Shown: positions 1-10,067, counted from the stretch's first letter. The stretch: DNA of 64,000 nt from Auanema rhodensis (GCA_964057225.1 OZ059895.1:4154001-4218000); one strand, 5' to 3'. The notes: generated by a model not told the origin, from the sequence alone. Numbers and translations: made by a program.

Positions 1-18
1 AACATTGCTTCCAAAAAC

Positions 19-53
19 ATTTTGACAAAAATTTTTTCGAAAAATTTCAAAAT
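19..53. other. AT-rich dyad, first copy (present in every unit)
   Basis: A 12-bp palindrome TTTTTCGAAAAA (33-44) sits between ATTTTG (19-24) and CAAAAT (48-53), which are also complementary. In d units C23 and G33 alter it, breaking the outer arm and shortening the palindrome. In DNA such A/T tracts favour bending and cruciform extrusion; whether a protein binds here is unknown. Confidence 0.75.
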
Positions 54-70
54 AATTTAGCAAAAAGTAG

Positions 71-268
71 ATGTTTTTAGATTCCTTTTTTCAAGGCAAA
101 GATGATGGACAATGTTATTCAACGAAAAAAATTATTCTTCAGGGTGAAAATCGAGGATATAAGTGTGAACTTATATCAGTTGATATCTCGGTGCATTTTC
201 AAGCTAGCGCAAATCTGACGCTTAAAAATCCGCATCGAATGCACTATACTTCATTGAGAAACGCTTAA
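71..268 (+). other. Recurrent 65-codon open frame inside class a units
   Basis: From ATG at unit offset 71 to TAA in CGCTTAATAC. Thirty-eight short units keep it. The protein is the same except for residue 21 (I here, S at 40371, L elsewhere) and residue 61 (T at 47680, S elsewhere). The peptide begins MFLDSFFQGK; I see no signal peptide, membrane segment or known motif and recognise no family. It survives only when offset 92 is C (T makes TAA at codon 8) and the unit is short; in long C92 units it ends after 56 codons. Near-identity follows from unit homogenisation, so it is no evidence for coding. I regard it as non-coding. Confidence 0.85.
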
Positions 269-312
269 TACAAAACTTAGTTATGATCGTTTGAAAAATG
301 ATGCATTAGTGT

Positions 313-340
313 ATGTTGAGTTTCCATGTACACTCAACAT
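313..340. other. 9-bp dyad across the monomer boundary, first copy
   Basis: ATGTTGAGT (313-321) and ACTCAACAT (332-340) are perfect reverse complements around a 10-nt loop containing CATG and GTAC. It recurs at each unit junction. In four junctions (changed base at 48997, 49348, 57628 and 58314) CTCAAC becomes CTGAAC and one pair is lost. Confidence 0.82.
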
Positions 341-490
341 TGCTTCCAAAAACATTTTGACAAAAATTTTTTCGAAAAATTTCAAAATAATTTAGCAAAA
401 AGTAGATGTTTTTAGATTCCTTTTTTTAAGGCAAAGATGATGGACAATGTTATTCAACGAAAAAATTAATTCTTCAGGGTGAAAATCGAG

Positions 491-512
491 GATATAAGTG
501 TGAACTTATATC
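491..512. other. 9-bp stem with GTGA tetraloop, reference copy
   Basis: GATATAAGT (491-499) and ACTTATATC (504-512) are perfect reverse complements around GTGA. On RNA this loop would be a GNRA-type tetraloop, a stable family. The element recurs unchanged in nearly all units. The exceptions I saw are 39066 (a base next to the stem) and the units at 61410 and 62112, where ACATATATC creates one mismatch. The perfect complementarity is seen directly; a function in RNA or DNA is inference. Confidence 0.85.
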
Positions 513-529
513 AGTTGATATCTCGGTGC

Positions 530-580
530 ATTTTTAAGCTAGCGCAAATCTGATAACACAGATCGACGCAGCTTAAAAAT
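530..580. other. 51-nt imperfect stem-loop in long units
   Basis: Outer stem ATTTTTAAGCT (530-540) with AGCTTAAAAAT (570-580), 11 bp; a bulged A541; GCG (542-544) with CGC (567-569); a 3x3 internal loop; ATCTG (548-552) with CAGAT (559-563); loop ATAACA. In total 19 pairs. In b units the outer stem is perfect because of T200; other long classes have C200, giving one C-A mismatch. The extra 16 bp of the long form supply most of the 3' inner arm. Confidence 0.8.
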
Positions 581-686
581 CCGCATCGAATGCACTATAC
601 TACATTGAGAAACGCTTAATACAAAACTTAGTTATGATCGTTTGAAAAATGATGCATTAGTGTATGTTGAGTTTCCATGTACACTC

Positions 687-1021
687 AACATTGCTTCCAA
701 AAACATTTTGACAAAAATTTTTTCGAAAAATTTCAAAATAATTTAGCAAAAAGTAGATGTTTTTAGATTCCTTTTTTTAAGGCAAAGATGATGGACAATG
801 TTATTCAACGAAAAAATTAATTCTTCAGGGTGAAAATCGAGGATATAAGTGTGAACTTATATCAGTTGATATCTCGTTGCATTTTCAAGCTAGCGCAAAT
901 CTGACGCTTAAAAATCCGCATCGAATGCACTATACTTCATTGAGAAACGCTTAATACAAAACTTAGTTATGATCGTTTGAAAAATGATGCATTAGTGTAT
1001 GTTGAGTTTCCATGTACACTC
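687..1021. repeat. Non-class-a short monomers (335 bp), first of eight
   Basis: Eight short units carry a left part from another class joined to the short-type right part (CTGACGCTT, T251, C276). They start at 687 (c-like left), 9398, 24363 and 26086 (b-like), 11472 (p-like), 30250 (C23/G33 with C84, T92 and AAAAATG), and 50035 and 55906 (d-like). All lack the 65-codon frame because T92 makes a TAA at its eighth codon. They show that the short junction moves between left-hand haplotypes as a block. Confidence 0.9.
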
Positions 1022-1372
1022 AACATTGCTTCCAAAAACATTTCGACAAAAATGTTTTCGAAAAATTTCAAAATAATTTAGCAAAAAGTAGATGTTTTTA
1101 GATTTCTTTTTTTAAGGCAAAGACGATGGACAATGTTATTCAACGAAAAAATTAATTCTTCAGGGTGAAAATCGAGGATATAAGTGTGAACTTATATCAG
1201 TTGATATCTCGGTGCATTTTCAAGCTAGCGCAAATCTGATAACACAGATCGACGCAGCTTAAAAATCCGCATCGAATGCACTATACTACATTGAGAAACG
1301 CTTAATACAAAAATTAGTTATGATCGTTTGAAAAATGATGCATTAGTGTATGTTGAGTTTCCATGTACACTC
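1022..1372. repeat. Monomer class d, reference copy (long, 351 bp)
   Basis: The most abundant class. It has C23 and G33 (ATTTCGAC and AATGTTTTCG), T84, T92, C103 (GACGATGG), G191, C200, the long junction, A in TACTACATTG and normally A in ACAAAAATTAG. Copies occur through the whole window, for example at 2075, 2777, 3479, 4181, 4883, 5585, 6287, 7675, 15652, 28511, 36472, 42728, 51056 and 63500. Useful lineage markers are GCTTAGTAC (6973, 8361), GCAATAGTG (10068, 11807), GATGTATTTAG (23677, 25400, 27123) and the C-type end (22624, 24698, 26421, 48296). Confidence 0.92.
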
Positions 1373-1723
1373 AACATTGCTTCCAAAAACATTTTGACAA
1401 AAATTTTTTCGAAAAATTTCAAAATAATTTAGCAAAAAGTAGATGTTTTTAGATTTCTTTTTTTAAGGCAAAGACGATGGACAATGTTATTCAACGAAAA
1501 AATTAATTCTTCAGGGTGAAAATCGAGGATATAAGTGTGAACTTATATCAGTTGATATCTCGGTGCATTTTCAAGCTAGCGCAAATCTGATAACACAGAT
1601 CGACGCAGCTTAAAAATCCGCATCGAATGCACTATACTACATTGAGAAACGCTTAATACAAAAATTAGTTATGATCGTTTGAAAAATGATGCATTAGTGT
1701 ATGTTGAGTTTCCATGTACACTC
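1373..1723. repeat. Monomer class e, reference copy (long, 351 bp)
   Basis: Like d over most of its length (T84, T92, C103, A-type end) but with the T23/T33 left end shared by a, b, c and f. It therefore looks like a d unit with a swapped first ~35 bp, or the reverse. Copies start at 8712, 28862, 30936, 31973, 36823, 39950, 43079, 47259, 51407, 53832, 60038 and 62814. The unit at 7324 is e-like but has GTTAGCGC and the C-type end. Most e copies follow d and precede a. Confidence 0.88.
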
Positions 1724-2425
1724 AACATTGCTTCCAAAAACATTTTGACAAAAATTTTTTCAAAAAATTTCAAAATAATTTAGCAAAAAGTAGATGTTTT
1801 TAGATTCCTTTTTTCAAGGCAAAGATGATGGACAATGTTATTCAACGAAAAAATTAATTCTTCAGGGTGAAAATCGAGGATATAAGTGTGAACTTATATC
1901 AGTTGATATCTCGGTGCATTTTCAAGCTAGCGCAAATCTGATAACACAGATCGACGCAGCTTAAAAATCCGCATCGAATGCACTATACTACATTGAGAAA
2001 CGCTTAATACAAAACTTAGTTATGATCGTTTGAAAAATGATGCATTAGTGTATGTTGAGTTTCCATGTACACTCAACATTGCTTCCAAAAACATTTCGAC
2101 AAAAATGTTTTCGAAAAATTTCAAAATAATTTAGCAAAAAGTAGATGTTTTTAGATTTCTTTTTTTAAGGCAAAGACGATGGACAATGTTATTCAACGAA
2201 AAAATTAATTCTTCAGGGTGAAAATCGAGGATATAAGTGTGAACTTATATCAGTTGATATCTCGGTGCATTTTCAAGCTAGCGCAAATCTGATAACACAG
2301 ATCGACGCAGCTTAAAAATCCGCATCGAATGCACTATACTACATTGAGAAACGCTTAATACAAAAATTAGTTATGATCGTTTGAAAAATGATGCATTAGT
2401 GTATGTTGAGTTTCCATGTACACTC

Positions 2426-2776
2426 AACATTGCTTCCAAAAACATTTTGACAAAAATTTTTTCGAAAAATTTCAAAATAATTTAGCAAAAAGTAGATGTT
2501 TTTAGATTCCTTTTTTTAAGGCAAAGATGATGGACAATGTTATTCAACGAAAAAATTAATTCTTCAGGGTGAAAATCGAGGATATAAGTGTGAACTTATA
2601 TCAGTTGATATCTCGTTGCATTTTCAAGCTAGCGCAAATCTGATAACACAGATCGACGCAGCTTAAAAATCCGCATCGAATGCACTATACTACATTGAGA
2701 AACGCTTAATACAAAACTTAGTTATGATCGTTTGAAAAATGATGCATTAGTGTATGTTGAGTTTCCATGTACACTC
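2426..2776. repeat. Monomer class c, reference copy (long, 351 bp)
   Basis: Long unit with T23/T33, C84, T92, T103 and the diagnostic T191 (CTCGTTGC where other classes have CTCGGTGC), ending with ACAAAACTTAG. Other copies start at 5234, 10770, 12509, 13913, 16689, 18093, 20869, 21922, 22975, 29899, 34733, 37860, 40989, 47945 and 61761. Copies at 54869 and 56592 carry the ACAAAAATTAG end instead. Class c commonly sits between b and d. Confidence 0.9.
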
Positions 2777-3127
2777 AACATTGCTTCCAAAAACATTTCG
2801 ACAAAAATGTTTTCGAAAAATTTCAAAATAATTTAGCAAAAAGTAGATGTTTTTAGATTTCTTTTTTTAAGGCAAAGACGATGGACAATGTTATTCAACG
2901 AAAAAATTAATTCTTCAGGGTGAAAATCGAGGATATAAGTGTGAACTTATATCAGTTGATATCTCGGTGCATTTTCAAGCTAGCGCAAATCTGATAACAC
3001 AGATCGACGCAGCTTAAAAATCCGCATCGAATGCACTATACTACATTGAGAAACGCTTAATACAAAAATTAGTTATGATCGTTTGAAAAATGATGCATTA
3101 GTGTATGTTGAGTTTCCATGTACACTC

Positions 3128-3478
3128 AACATTGCTTCCAAAAACATTTTGACAAAAATTTTTTCGAAAAATTTCAAAATAATTTAGCAAAAAGTAGATG
3201 TTTTTAGATTCCTTTTTTCAAGGCAAAGATGATGGACAATGTTATTCAACGAAAAAATTAATTCTTCAGGGTGAAAATCGAGGATATAAGTGTGAACTTA
3301 TATCAGTTGATATCTCGGTGCATTTTCAAGCTAGCGCAAATCTGATAACACAGATCGACGCAGCTTAAAAATCCGCATCGAATGCACTATACTACATTGA
3401 GAAACGCTTAATACAAAACTTAGTTATGATCGTTTGAAAAATGATGCATTAGTGTATGTTGAGTTTCCATGTACACTC
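3128..3478. repeat. Monomer class f, reference copy (long, 351 bp)
   Basis: Identical to class a at diagnostic sites up to offset 200 (T23/T33, C84, C92, T103, G191, C200) but with the long junction and A at the TACTACATTG site. It is the long counterpart of a. Copies start at 1724 (with CG to CA in TTTTCAAAAA), 3830, 4532, 5936, 14615, 18795, 27474, 35435, 38562, 41691, 45871 and 53130. Copies at 43430 and 48998 have the A-type end. Its frame from ATG at unit offset 71 runs only 56 codons (3198-3368), because the extra 16 bp bring in a TAA. Confidence 0.88.
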
Positions 3479-6400
3479 AACATTGCTTCCAAAAACATTT
3501 CGACAAAAATGTTTTCGAAAAATTTCAAAATAATTTAGCAAAAAGTAGATGTTTTTAGATTTCTTTTTTTAAGGCAAAGACGATGGACAATGTTATTCAA
3601 CGAAAAAATTAATTCTTCAGGGTGAAAATCGAGGATATAAGTGTGAACTTATATCAGTTGATATCTCGGTGCATTTTCAAGCTAGCGCAAATCTGATAAC
3701 ACAGATCGACGCAGCTTAAAAATCCGCATCGAATGCACTATACTACATTGAGAAACGCTTAATACAAAAATTAGTTATGATCGTTTGAAAAATGATGCAT
3801 TAGTGTATGTTGAGTTTCCATGTACACTCAACATTGCTTCCAAAAACATTTTGACAAAAATTTTTTCGAAAAATTTCAAAATAATTTAGCAAAAAGTAGA
3901 TGTTTTTAGATTCCTTTTTTCAAGGCAAAGATGATGGACAATGTTATTCAACGAAAAAATTAATTCTTCAGGGTGAAAATCGAGGATATAAGTGTGAACT
4001 TATATCAGTTGATATCTCGGTGCATTTTCAAGCTAGCGCAAATCTGATAACACAGATCGACGCAGCTTAAAAATCCGCATCGAATGCACTATACTACATT
4101 GAGAAACGCTTAATACAAAACTTAGTTATGATCGTTTGAAAAATGATGCATTAGTGTATGTTGAGTTTCCATGTACACTCAACATTGCTTCCAAAAACAT
4201 TTCGACAAAAATGTTTTCGAAAAATTTCAAAATAATTTAGCAAAAAGTAGATGTTTTTAGATTTCTTTTTTTAAGGCAAAGACGATGGACAATGTTATTC
4301 AACGAAAAAATTAATTCTTCAGGGTGAAAATCGAGGATATAAGTGTGAACTTATATCAGTTGATATCTCGGTGCATTTTCAAGCTAGCGCAAATCTGATA
4401 ACACAGATCGACGCAGCTTAAAAATCCGCATCGAATGCACTATACTACATTGAGAAACGCTTAATACAAAAATTAGTTATGATCGTTTGAAAAATGATGC
4501 ATTAGTGTATGTTGAGTTTCCATGTACACTCAACATTGCTTCCAAAAACATTTTGACAAAAATTTTTTCGAAAAATTTCAAAATAATTTAGCAAAAAGTA
4601 GATGTTTTTAGATTCCTTTTTTCAAGGCAAAGATGATGGACAATGTTATTCAACGAAAAAATTAATTCTTCAGGGTGAAAATCGAGGATATAAGTGTGAA
4701 CTTATATCAGTTGATATCTCGGTGCATTTTCAAGCTAGCGCAAATCTGATAACACAGATCGACGCAGCTTAAAAATCCGCATCGAATGCACTATACTACA
4801 TTGAGAAACGCTTAATACAAAACTTAGTTATGATCGTTTGAAAAATGATGCATTAGTGTATGTTGAGTTTCCATGTACACTCAACATTGCTTCCAAAAAC
4901 ATTTCGACAAAAATGTTTTCGAAAAATTTCAAAATAATTTAGCAAAAAGTAGATGTTTTTAGATTTCTTTTTTTAAGGCAAAGACGATGGACAATGTTAT
5001 TCAACGAAAAAATTAATTCTTCAGGGTGAAAATCGAGGATATAAGTGTGAACTTATATCAGTTGATATCTCGGTGCATTTTCAAGCTAGCGCAAATCTGA
5101 TAACACAGATCGACGCAGCTTAAAAATCCGCATCGAATGCACTATACTACATTGAGAAACGCTTAATACAAAAATTAGTTATGATCGTTTGAAAAATGAT
5201 GCATTAGTGTATGTTGAGTTTCCATGTACACTCAACATTGCTTCCAAAAACATTTTGACAAAAATTTTTTCGAAAAATTTCAAAATAATTTAGCAAAAAG
5301 TAGATGTTTTTAGATTCCTTTTTTTAAGGCAAAGATGATGGACAATGTTATTCAACGAAAAAATTAATTCTTCAGGGTGAAAATCGAGGATATAAGTGTG
5401 AACTTATATCAGTTGATATCTCGTTGCATTTTCAAGCTAGCGCAAATCTGATAACACAGATCGACGCAGCTTAAAAATCCGCATCGAATGCACTATACTA
5501 CATTGAGAAACGCTTAATACAAAACTTAGTTATGATCGTTTGAAAAATGATGCATTAGTGTATGTTGAGTTTCCATGTACACTCAACATTGCTTCCAAAA
5601 ACATTTCGACAAAAATGTTTTCGAAAAATTTCAAAATAATTTAGCAAAAAGTAGATGTTTTTAGATTTCTTTTTTTAAGGCAAAGACGATGGACAATGTT
5701 ATTCAACGAAAAAATTAATTCTTCAGGGTGAAAATCGAGGATATAAGTGTGAACTTATATCAGTTGATATCTCGGTGCATTTTCAAGCTAGCGCAAATCT
5801 GATAACACAGATCGACGCAGCTTAAAAATCCGCATCGAATGCACTATACTACATTGAGAAACGCTTAATACAAAAATTAGTTATGATCGTTTGAAAAATG
5901 ATGCATTAGTGTATGTTGAGTTTCCATGTACACTCAACATTGCTTCCAAAAACATTTTGACAAAAATTTTTTCGAAAAATTTCAAAATAATTTAGCAAAA
6001 AGTAGATGTTTTTAGATTCCTTTTTTCAAGGCAAAGATGATGGACAATGTTATTCAACGAAAAAATTAATTCTTCAGGGTGAAAATCGAGGATATAAGTG
6101 TGAACTTATATCAGTTGATATCTCGGTGCATTTTCAAGCTAGCGCAAATCTGATAACACAGATCGACGCAGCTTAAAAATCCGCATCGAATGCACTATAC
6201 TACATTGAGAAACGCTTAATACAAAACTTAGTTATGATCGTTTGAAAAATGATGCATTAGTGTATGTTGAGTTTCCATGTACACTCAACATTGCTTCCAA
6301 AAACATTTCGACAAAAATGTTTTCGAAAAATTTCAAAATAATTTAGCAAAAAGTAGATGTTTTTAGATTTCTTTTTTTAAGGCAAAGACGATGGACAATG

Positions 6401-6637
6401 TTATTCAACGAAAAAATTAATTCTTCAGGGTGAAAATCGAGGATATAAGTGTGAACTTATATCAGTTGATATCTCGGTGCATTTTCAAGCTAGCGCAAAT
6501 CTGATAACACAGATCGACGCAGCTTAAAAATCCGCATCGAATGCACTATACTACATTGAGAAACGCTTAATACAAAAATTAGTTATGATCGTTTGAAAAA
6601 TGATGCATTAGTGTATGTTGAGTTTCCATGTACACTC

Positions 6638-6972
6638 AACATTGCTTCCAAAAACATTTTGACAAAAATTTTTTCGAAAAATTTCAAAATAATTTAGCAA
6701 AAAGTAGATGTTTTTAGATTCCTTTTTTCAAGGCAAAGATGATGGACAATGTTATTCAACGAAAAAATTAATTCTTCAGGGTGAAAATCGAGGATATAAG
6801 TGTGAACTTATATCAGTTGATATCTCGGTGCATTTTCAAGCTAGCGCAAATCTGACGCTTAAAAATCCGCATCGAATGCACTATACTTCATTGAGAAACG
6901 CTTAATACAAAACTTAGTTATGATCGTTTGAAAAATGATGCATTAGTGTATGTTGAGTTTCCATGTACACTC
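6638..6972. repeat. Monomer class a, reference copy (short, 335 bp)
   Basis: The main short unit: T23, T33, C84, C92, T103, G191, C200, the 16-bp-shorter junction CTGACGCTT, T251 and C276. Class a starts: 1, 6638, 8026, 9063, 9733, 15317, 16003, 19497, 20183, 24028, 25751, 28176, 29213, 31287, 32324, 33361, 34047, 36137, 37174, 39264, 40301, 42393, 43781, 46573, 47610, 49349, 50721, 51758, 52093, 54183, 55571, 56943, 57629, 58315, 59352, 60389, 61075 and 63165. The unit at 1 has two private changes (131 and 133), 40301 has one (T to C in TTAATT), and 52093 has T in place of C85. Class a is usually followed by d or b. Confidence 0.95.
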
Positions 6973-9591
6973 AACATTGCTTCCAAAAACATTTCGACAA
7001 AAATGTTTTCGAAAAATTTCAAAATAATTTAGCAAAAAGTAGATGTTTTTAGATTTCTTTTTTTAAGGCAAAGACGATGGACAATGTTATTCAACGAAAA
7101 AATTAATTCTTCAGGGTGAAAATCGAGGATATAAGTGTGAACTTATATCAGTTGATATCTCGGTGCATTTTCAAGCTAGCGCAAATCTGATAACACAGAT
7201 CGACGCAGCTTAAAAATCCGCATCGAATGCACTATACTACATTGAGAAACGCTTAGTACAAAAATTAGTTATGATCGTTTGAAAAATGATGCATTAGTGT
7301 ATGTTGAGTTTCCATGTACACTCAACATTGCTTCCAAAAACATTTTGACAAAAATTTTTTCGAAAAATTTCAAAATAATTTAGCAAAAAGTAGATGTTTT
7401 TAGATTTCTTTTTTTAAGGCAAAGACGATGGACAATGTTATTCAACGAAAAAATTAATTCTTCAGGGTGAAAATCGAGGATATAAGTGTGAACTTATATC
7501 AGTTGATATCTCGGTGCATTTTCAAGTTAGCGCAAATCTGATAACACAGATCGACGCAGCTTAAAAATCCGCATCGAATGCACTATACTACATTGAGAAA
7601 CGCTTAATACAAAACTTAGTTATGATCGTTTGAAAAATGATGCATTAGTGTATGTTGAGTTTCCATGTACACTCAACATTGCTTCCAAAAACATTTCGAC
7701 AAAAATGTTTTCGAAAAATTTCAAAATAATTTAGCAAAAAGTAGATGTTTTTAGATTTCTTTTTTTAAGGCAAAGACGATGGACAATGTTATTCAACGAA
7801 AAAATTAATTCTTCAGGGTGAAAATCGAGGATATAAGTGTGAACTTATATCAGTTGATATCTCGGTGCATTTTCAAGCTAGCGCAAATCTGATAACACAG
7901 ATCGACGCAGCTTAAAAATCCGCATCGAATGCACTATACTACATTGAGAAACGCTTAATACAAAAATTAGTTATGATCGTTTGAAAAATGATGCATTAGT
8001 GTATGTTGAGTTTCCATGTACACTCAACATTGCTTCCAAAAACATTTTGACAAAAATTTTTTCGAAAAATTTCAAAATAATTTAGCAAAAAGTAGATGTT
8101 TTTAGATTCCTTTTTTCAAGGCAAAGATGATGGACAATGTTATTCAACGAAAAAATTAATTCTTCAGGGTGAAAATCGAGGATATAAGTGTGAACTTATA
8201 TCAGTTGATATCTCGGTGCATTTTCAAGCTAGCGCAAATCTGACGCTTAAAAATCCGCATCGAATGCACTATACTTCATTGAGAAACGCTTAATACAAAA
8301 CTTAGTTATGATCGTTTGAAAAATGATGCATTAGTGTATGTTGAGTTTCCATGTACACTCAACATTGCTTCCAAAAACATTTCGACAAAAATGTTTTCGA
8401 AAAATTTCAAAATAATTTAGCAAAAAGTAGATGTTTTTAGATTTCTTTTTTTAAGGCAAAGACGATGGACAATGTTATTCAACGAAAAAATTAATTCTTC
8501 AGGGTGAAAATCGAGGATATAAGTGTGAACTTATATCAGTTGATATCTCGGTGCATTTTCAAGCTAGCGCAAATCTGATAACACAGATCGACGCAGCTTA
8601 AAAATCCGCATCGAATGCACTATACTACATTGAGAAACGCTTAGTACAAAAATTAGTTATGATCGTTTGAAAAATGATGCATTAGTGTATGTTGAGTTTC
8701 CATGTACACTCAACATTGCTTCCAAAAACATTTTGACAAAAATTTTTTCGAAAAATTTCAAAATAATTTAGCAAAAAGTAGATGTTTTTAGATTTCTTTT
8801 TTTAAGGCAAAGACGATGGACAATGTTATTCAACGAAAAAATTAATTCTTCAGGGTGAAAATCGAGGATATAAGTGTGAACTTATATCAGTTGATATCTC
8901 GGTGCATTTTCAAGCTAGCGCAAATCTGATAACACAGATCGACGCAGCTTAAAAATCCGCATCGAATGCACTATACTACATTGAGAAACGCTTAATACAA
9001 AAATTAGTTATGATCGTTTGAAAAATGATGCATTAGTGTATGTTGAGTTTCCATGTACACTCAACATTGCTTCCAAAAACATTTTGACAAAAATTTTTTC
9101 GAAAAATTTCAAAATAATTTAGCAAAAAGTAGATGTTTTTAGATTCCTTTTTTCAAGGCAAAGATGATGGACAATGTTATTCAACGAAAAAATTAATTCT
9201 TCAGGGTGAAAATCGAGGATATAAGTGTGAACTTATATCAGTTGATATCTCGGTGCATTTTCAAGCTAGCGCAAATCTGACGCTTAAAAATCCGCATCGA
9301 ATGCACTATACTTCATTGAGAAACGCTTAATACAAAACTTAGTTATGATCGTTTGAAAAATGATGCATTAGTGTATGTTGAGTTTCCATGTACACTCAAC
9401 ATTGCTTCCAAAAACATTTTGACAAAAATTTTTTCGAAAAATTTCAAAATAATTTAGCAAAAAGTAGATGTTTTTAGATTCCTTTTTTTAAGGCAAAGAT
9501 GATGGACAATGTTATTCAACGAAAAAATTAATTCTTCAGGGTGAAAATCGAGGATATAAGTGTGAACTTATATCAGTTGATATCTCGGTGC

Positions 9592-9626
9592 ATTTTTAAG
9601 CTAGCGCAAATCTGACGCTTAAAAAT
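9592..9626. other. 35-nt stem-loop in short units (perfect-stem copy)
   Basis: In this short b unit ATTTTTAAGC (9592-9601) pairs with GCTTAAAAAT (9617-9626) around a 15-nt loop. Class a units have the same stem with one C-A mismatch. Losing 16 bp thus removes the inner stems but keeps the outer one. An alternative inner pairing, AGCG with CGCT, is also possible. Confidence 0.78.
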
Positions 9627-10067
9627 CCGCATCGAATGCACTATACTTCATTGAGAAACGCTTAATACAAAACTTAGTTATGATCGTTTGAAAAATGATG
9701 CATTAGTGTATGTTGAGTTTCCATGTACACTCAACATTGCTTCCAAAAACATTTTGACAAAAATTTTTTCGAAAAATTTCAAAATAATTTAGCAAAAAGT
9801 AGATGTTTTTAGATTCCTTTTTTCAAGGCAAAGATGATGGACAATGTTATTCAACGAAAAAATTAATTCTTCAGGGTGAAAATCGAGGATATAAGTGTGA
9901 ACTTATATCAGTTGATATCTCGGTGCATTTTCAAGCTAGCGCAAATCTGACGCTTAAAAATCCGCATCGAATGCACTATACTTCATTGAGAAACGCTTAA
10001 TACAAAACTTAGTTATGATCGTTTGAAAAATGATGCATTAGTGTATGTTGAGTTTCCATGTACACTC

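Larger units (their letters stand above)
336..686. repeat. Monomer class b, reference copy (long, 351 bp)
   Basis: Long unit with T23/T33, C84, T92, T103, G191, T200 (CATTTTTAAGC) and C in ACAAAACTTAG. T200 defines the class and completes the outer stem of the large hairpin. Other clear copies start at 16338, 20518, 21571, 29548, 31622, 32659, 37509, 40636 (with the 2-bp insertion), 52428, 54518 and 56241. A variant with C92 (called b1) starts at 10419, 12158, 13562 and 17742. Class b is typically preceded by a and followed by c. Confidence 0.9.
1..1723. repeat. Mixed leading segment: a b c(short) d e
   Basis: Five units at 1, 336, 687, 1022 and 1373. The order a, b, c, d resembles the core of the 9-mer far downstream, but c is short here. 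No internal periodicity is visible above the monomer. Confidence 0.85.
1724..6637. repeat. 702-bp dimeric higher-order repeat, 7 copies
   Basis: Fourteen long units alternate strictly: f d c d f d f d f d c d f d. Every second unit is d, and its partner is f or c. All are 351 bp, so the period is exactly 702 bp. The pair c, d recurs after eight units (2426 and 5234, 2808 bp apart), so a longer period may overlie the dimer. No short unit occurs here, unlike most of the rest of the window. Confidence 0.88.
6638..10067. repeat. Mixed segment rich in short units
   Basis: Order: a (6638), d with GCTTAGTAC (6973), e-like (7324), d (7675), a (8026), d with GCTTAGTAC (8361), e (8712), a (9063), short b (9398), a (9733). 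The shared GCTTAGTAC marker, 1388 bp apart, reveals a duplication of a block of about four units. Units at 9063, 9398 and 9733 are three consecutive short units, the longest such run I found. Confidence 0.83.

Noticed and set aside
36-52. CENP-B box
   Set aside because: TTCGAAAAATTTCAAAA matches the TTCG and central A positions but has no CGGG half. No better match was seen on either strand.
1-351. Relation to the Drosophila 1.688 (359-bp) or beetle ~360-bp satellites
   Set aside because: Length is similar, but what I remember of the 1.688 sequence does not match, and I cannot recall the beetle families well enough to test. Needs a database search.
1-351. Monomer as an ancient internal dimer of about 170 bp
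   Set aside because: I saw no convincing similarity between the two halves by eye.
511-545. GATATC and GCTAGC palindromes as regulatory operators
   Set aside because: Both are six-base palindromes expected by chance; they are useful only as restriction landmarks repeated in nearly every unit.
548-572. Hammerhead ribozyme, known from some animal satellites
   Set aside because: CTGATAA on the plus strand lacks the essential G of CUGANGA. A CTGAAGA occurs on the minus strand (in the CTTCAGGG region) but has no good stem II and no GAAA after it.
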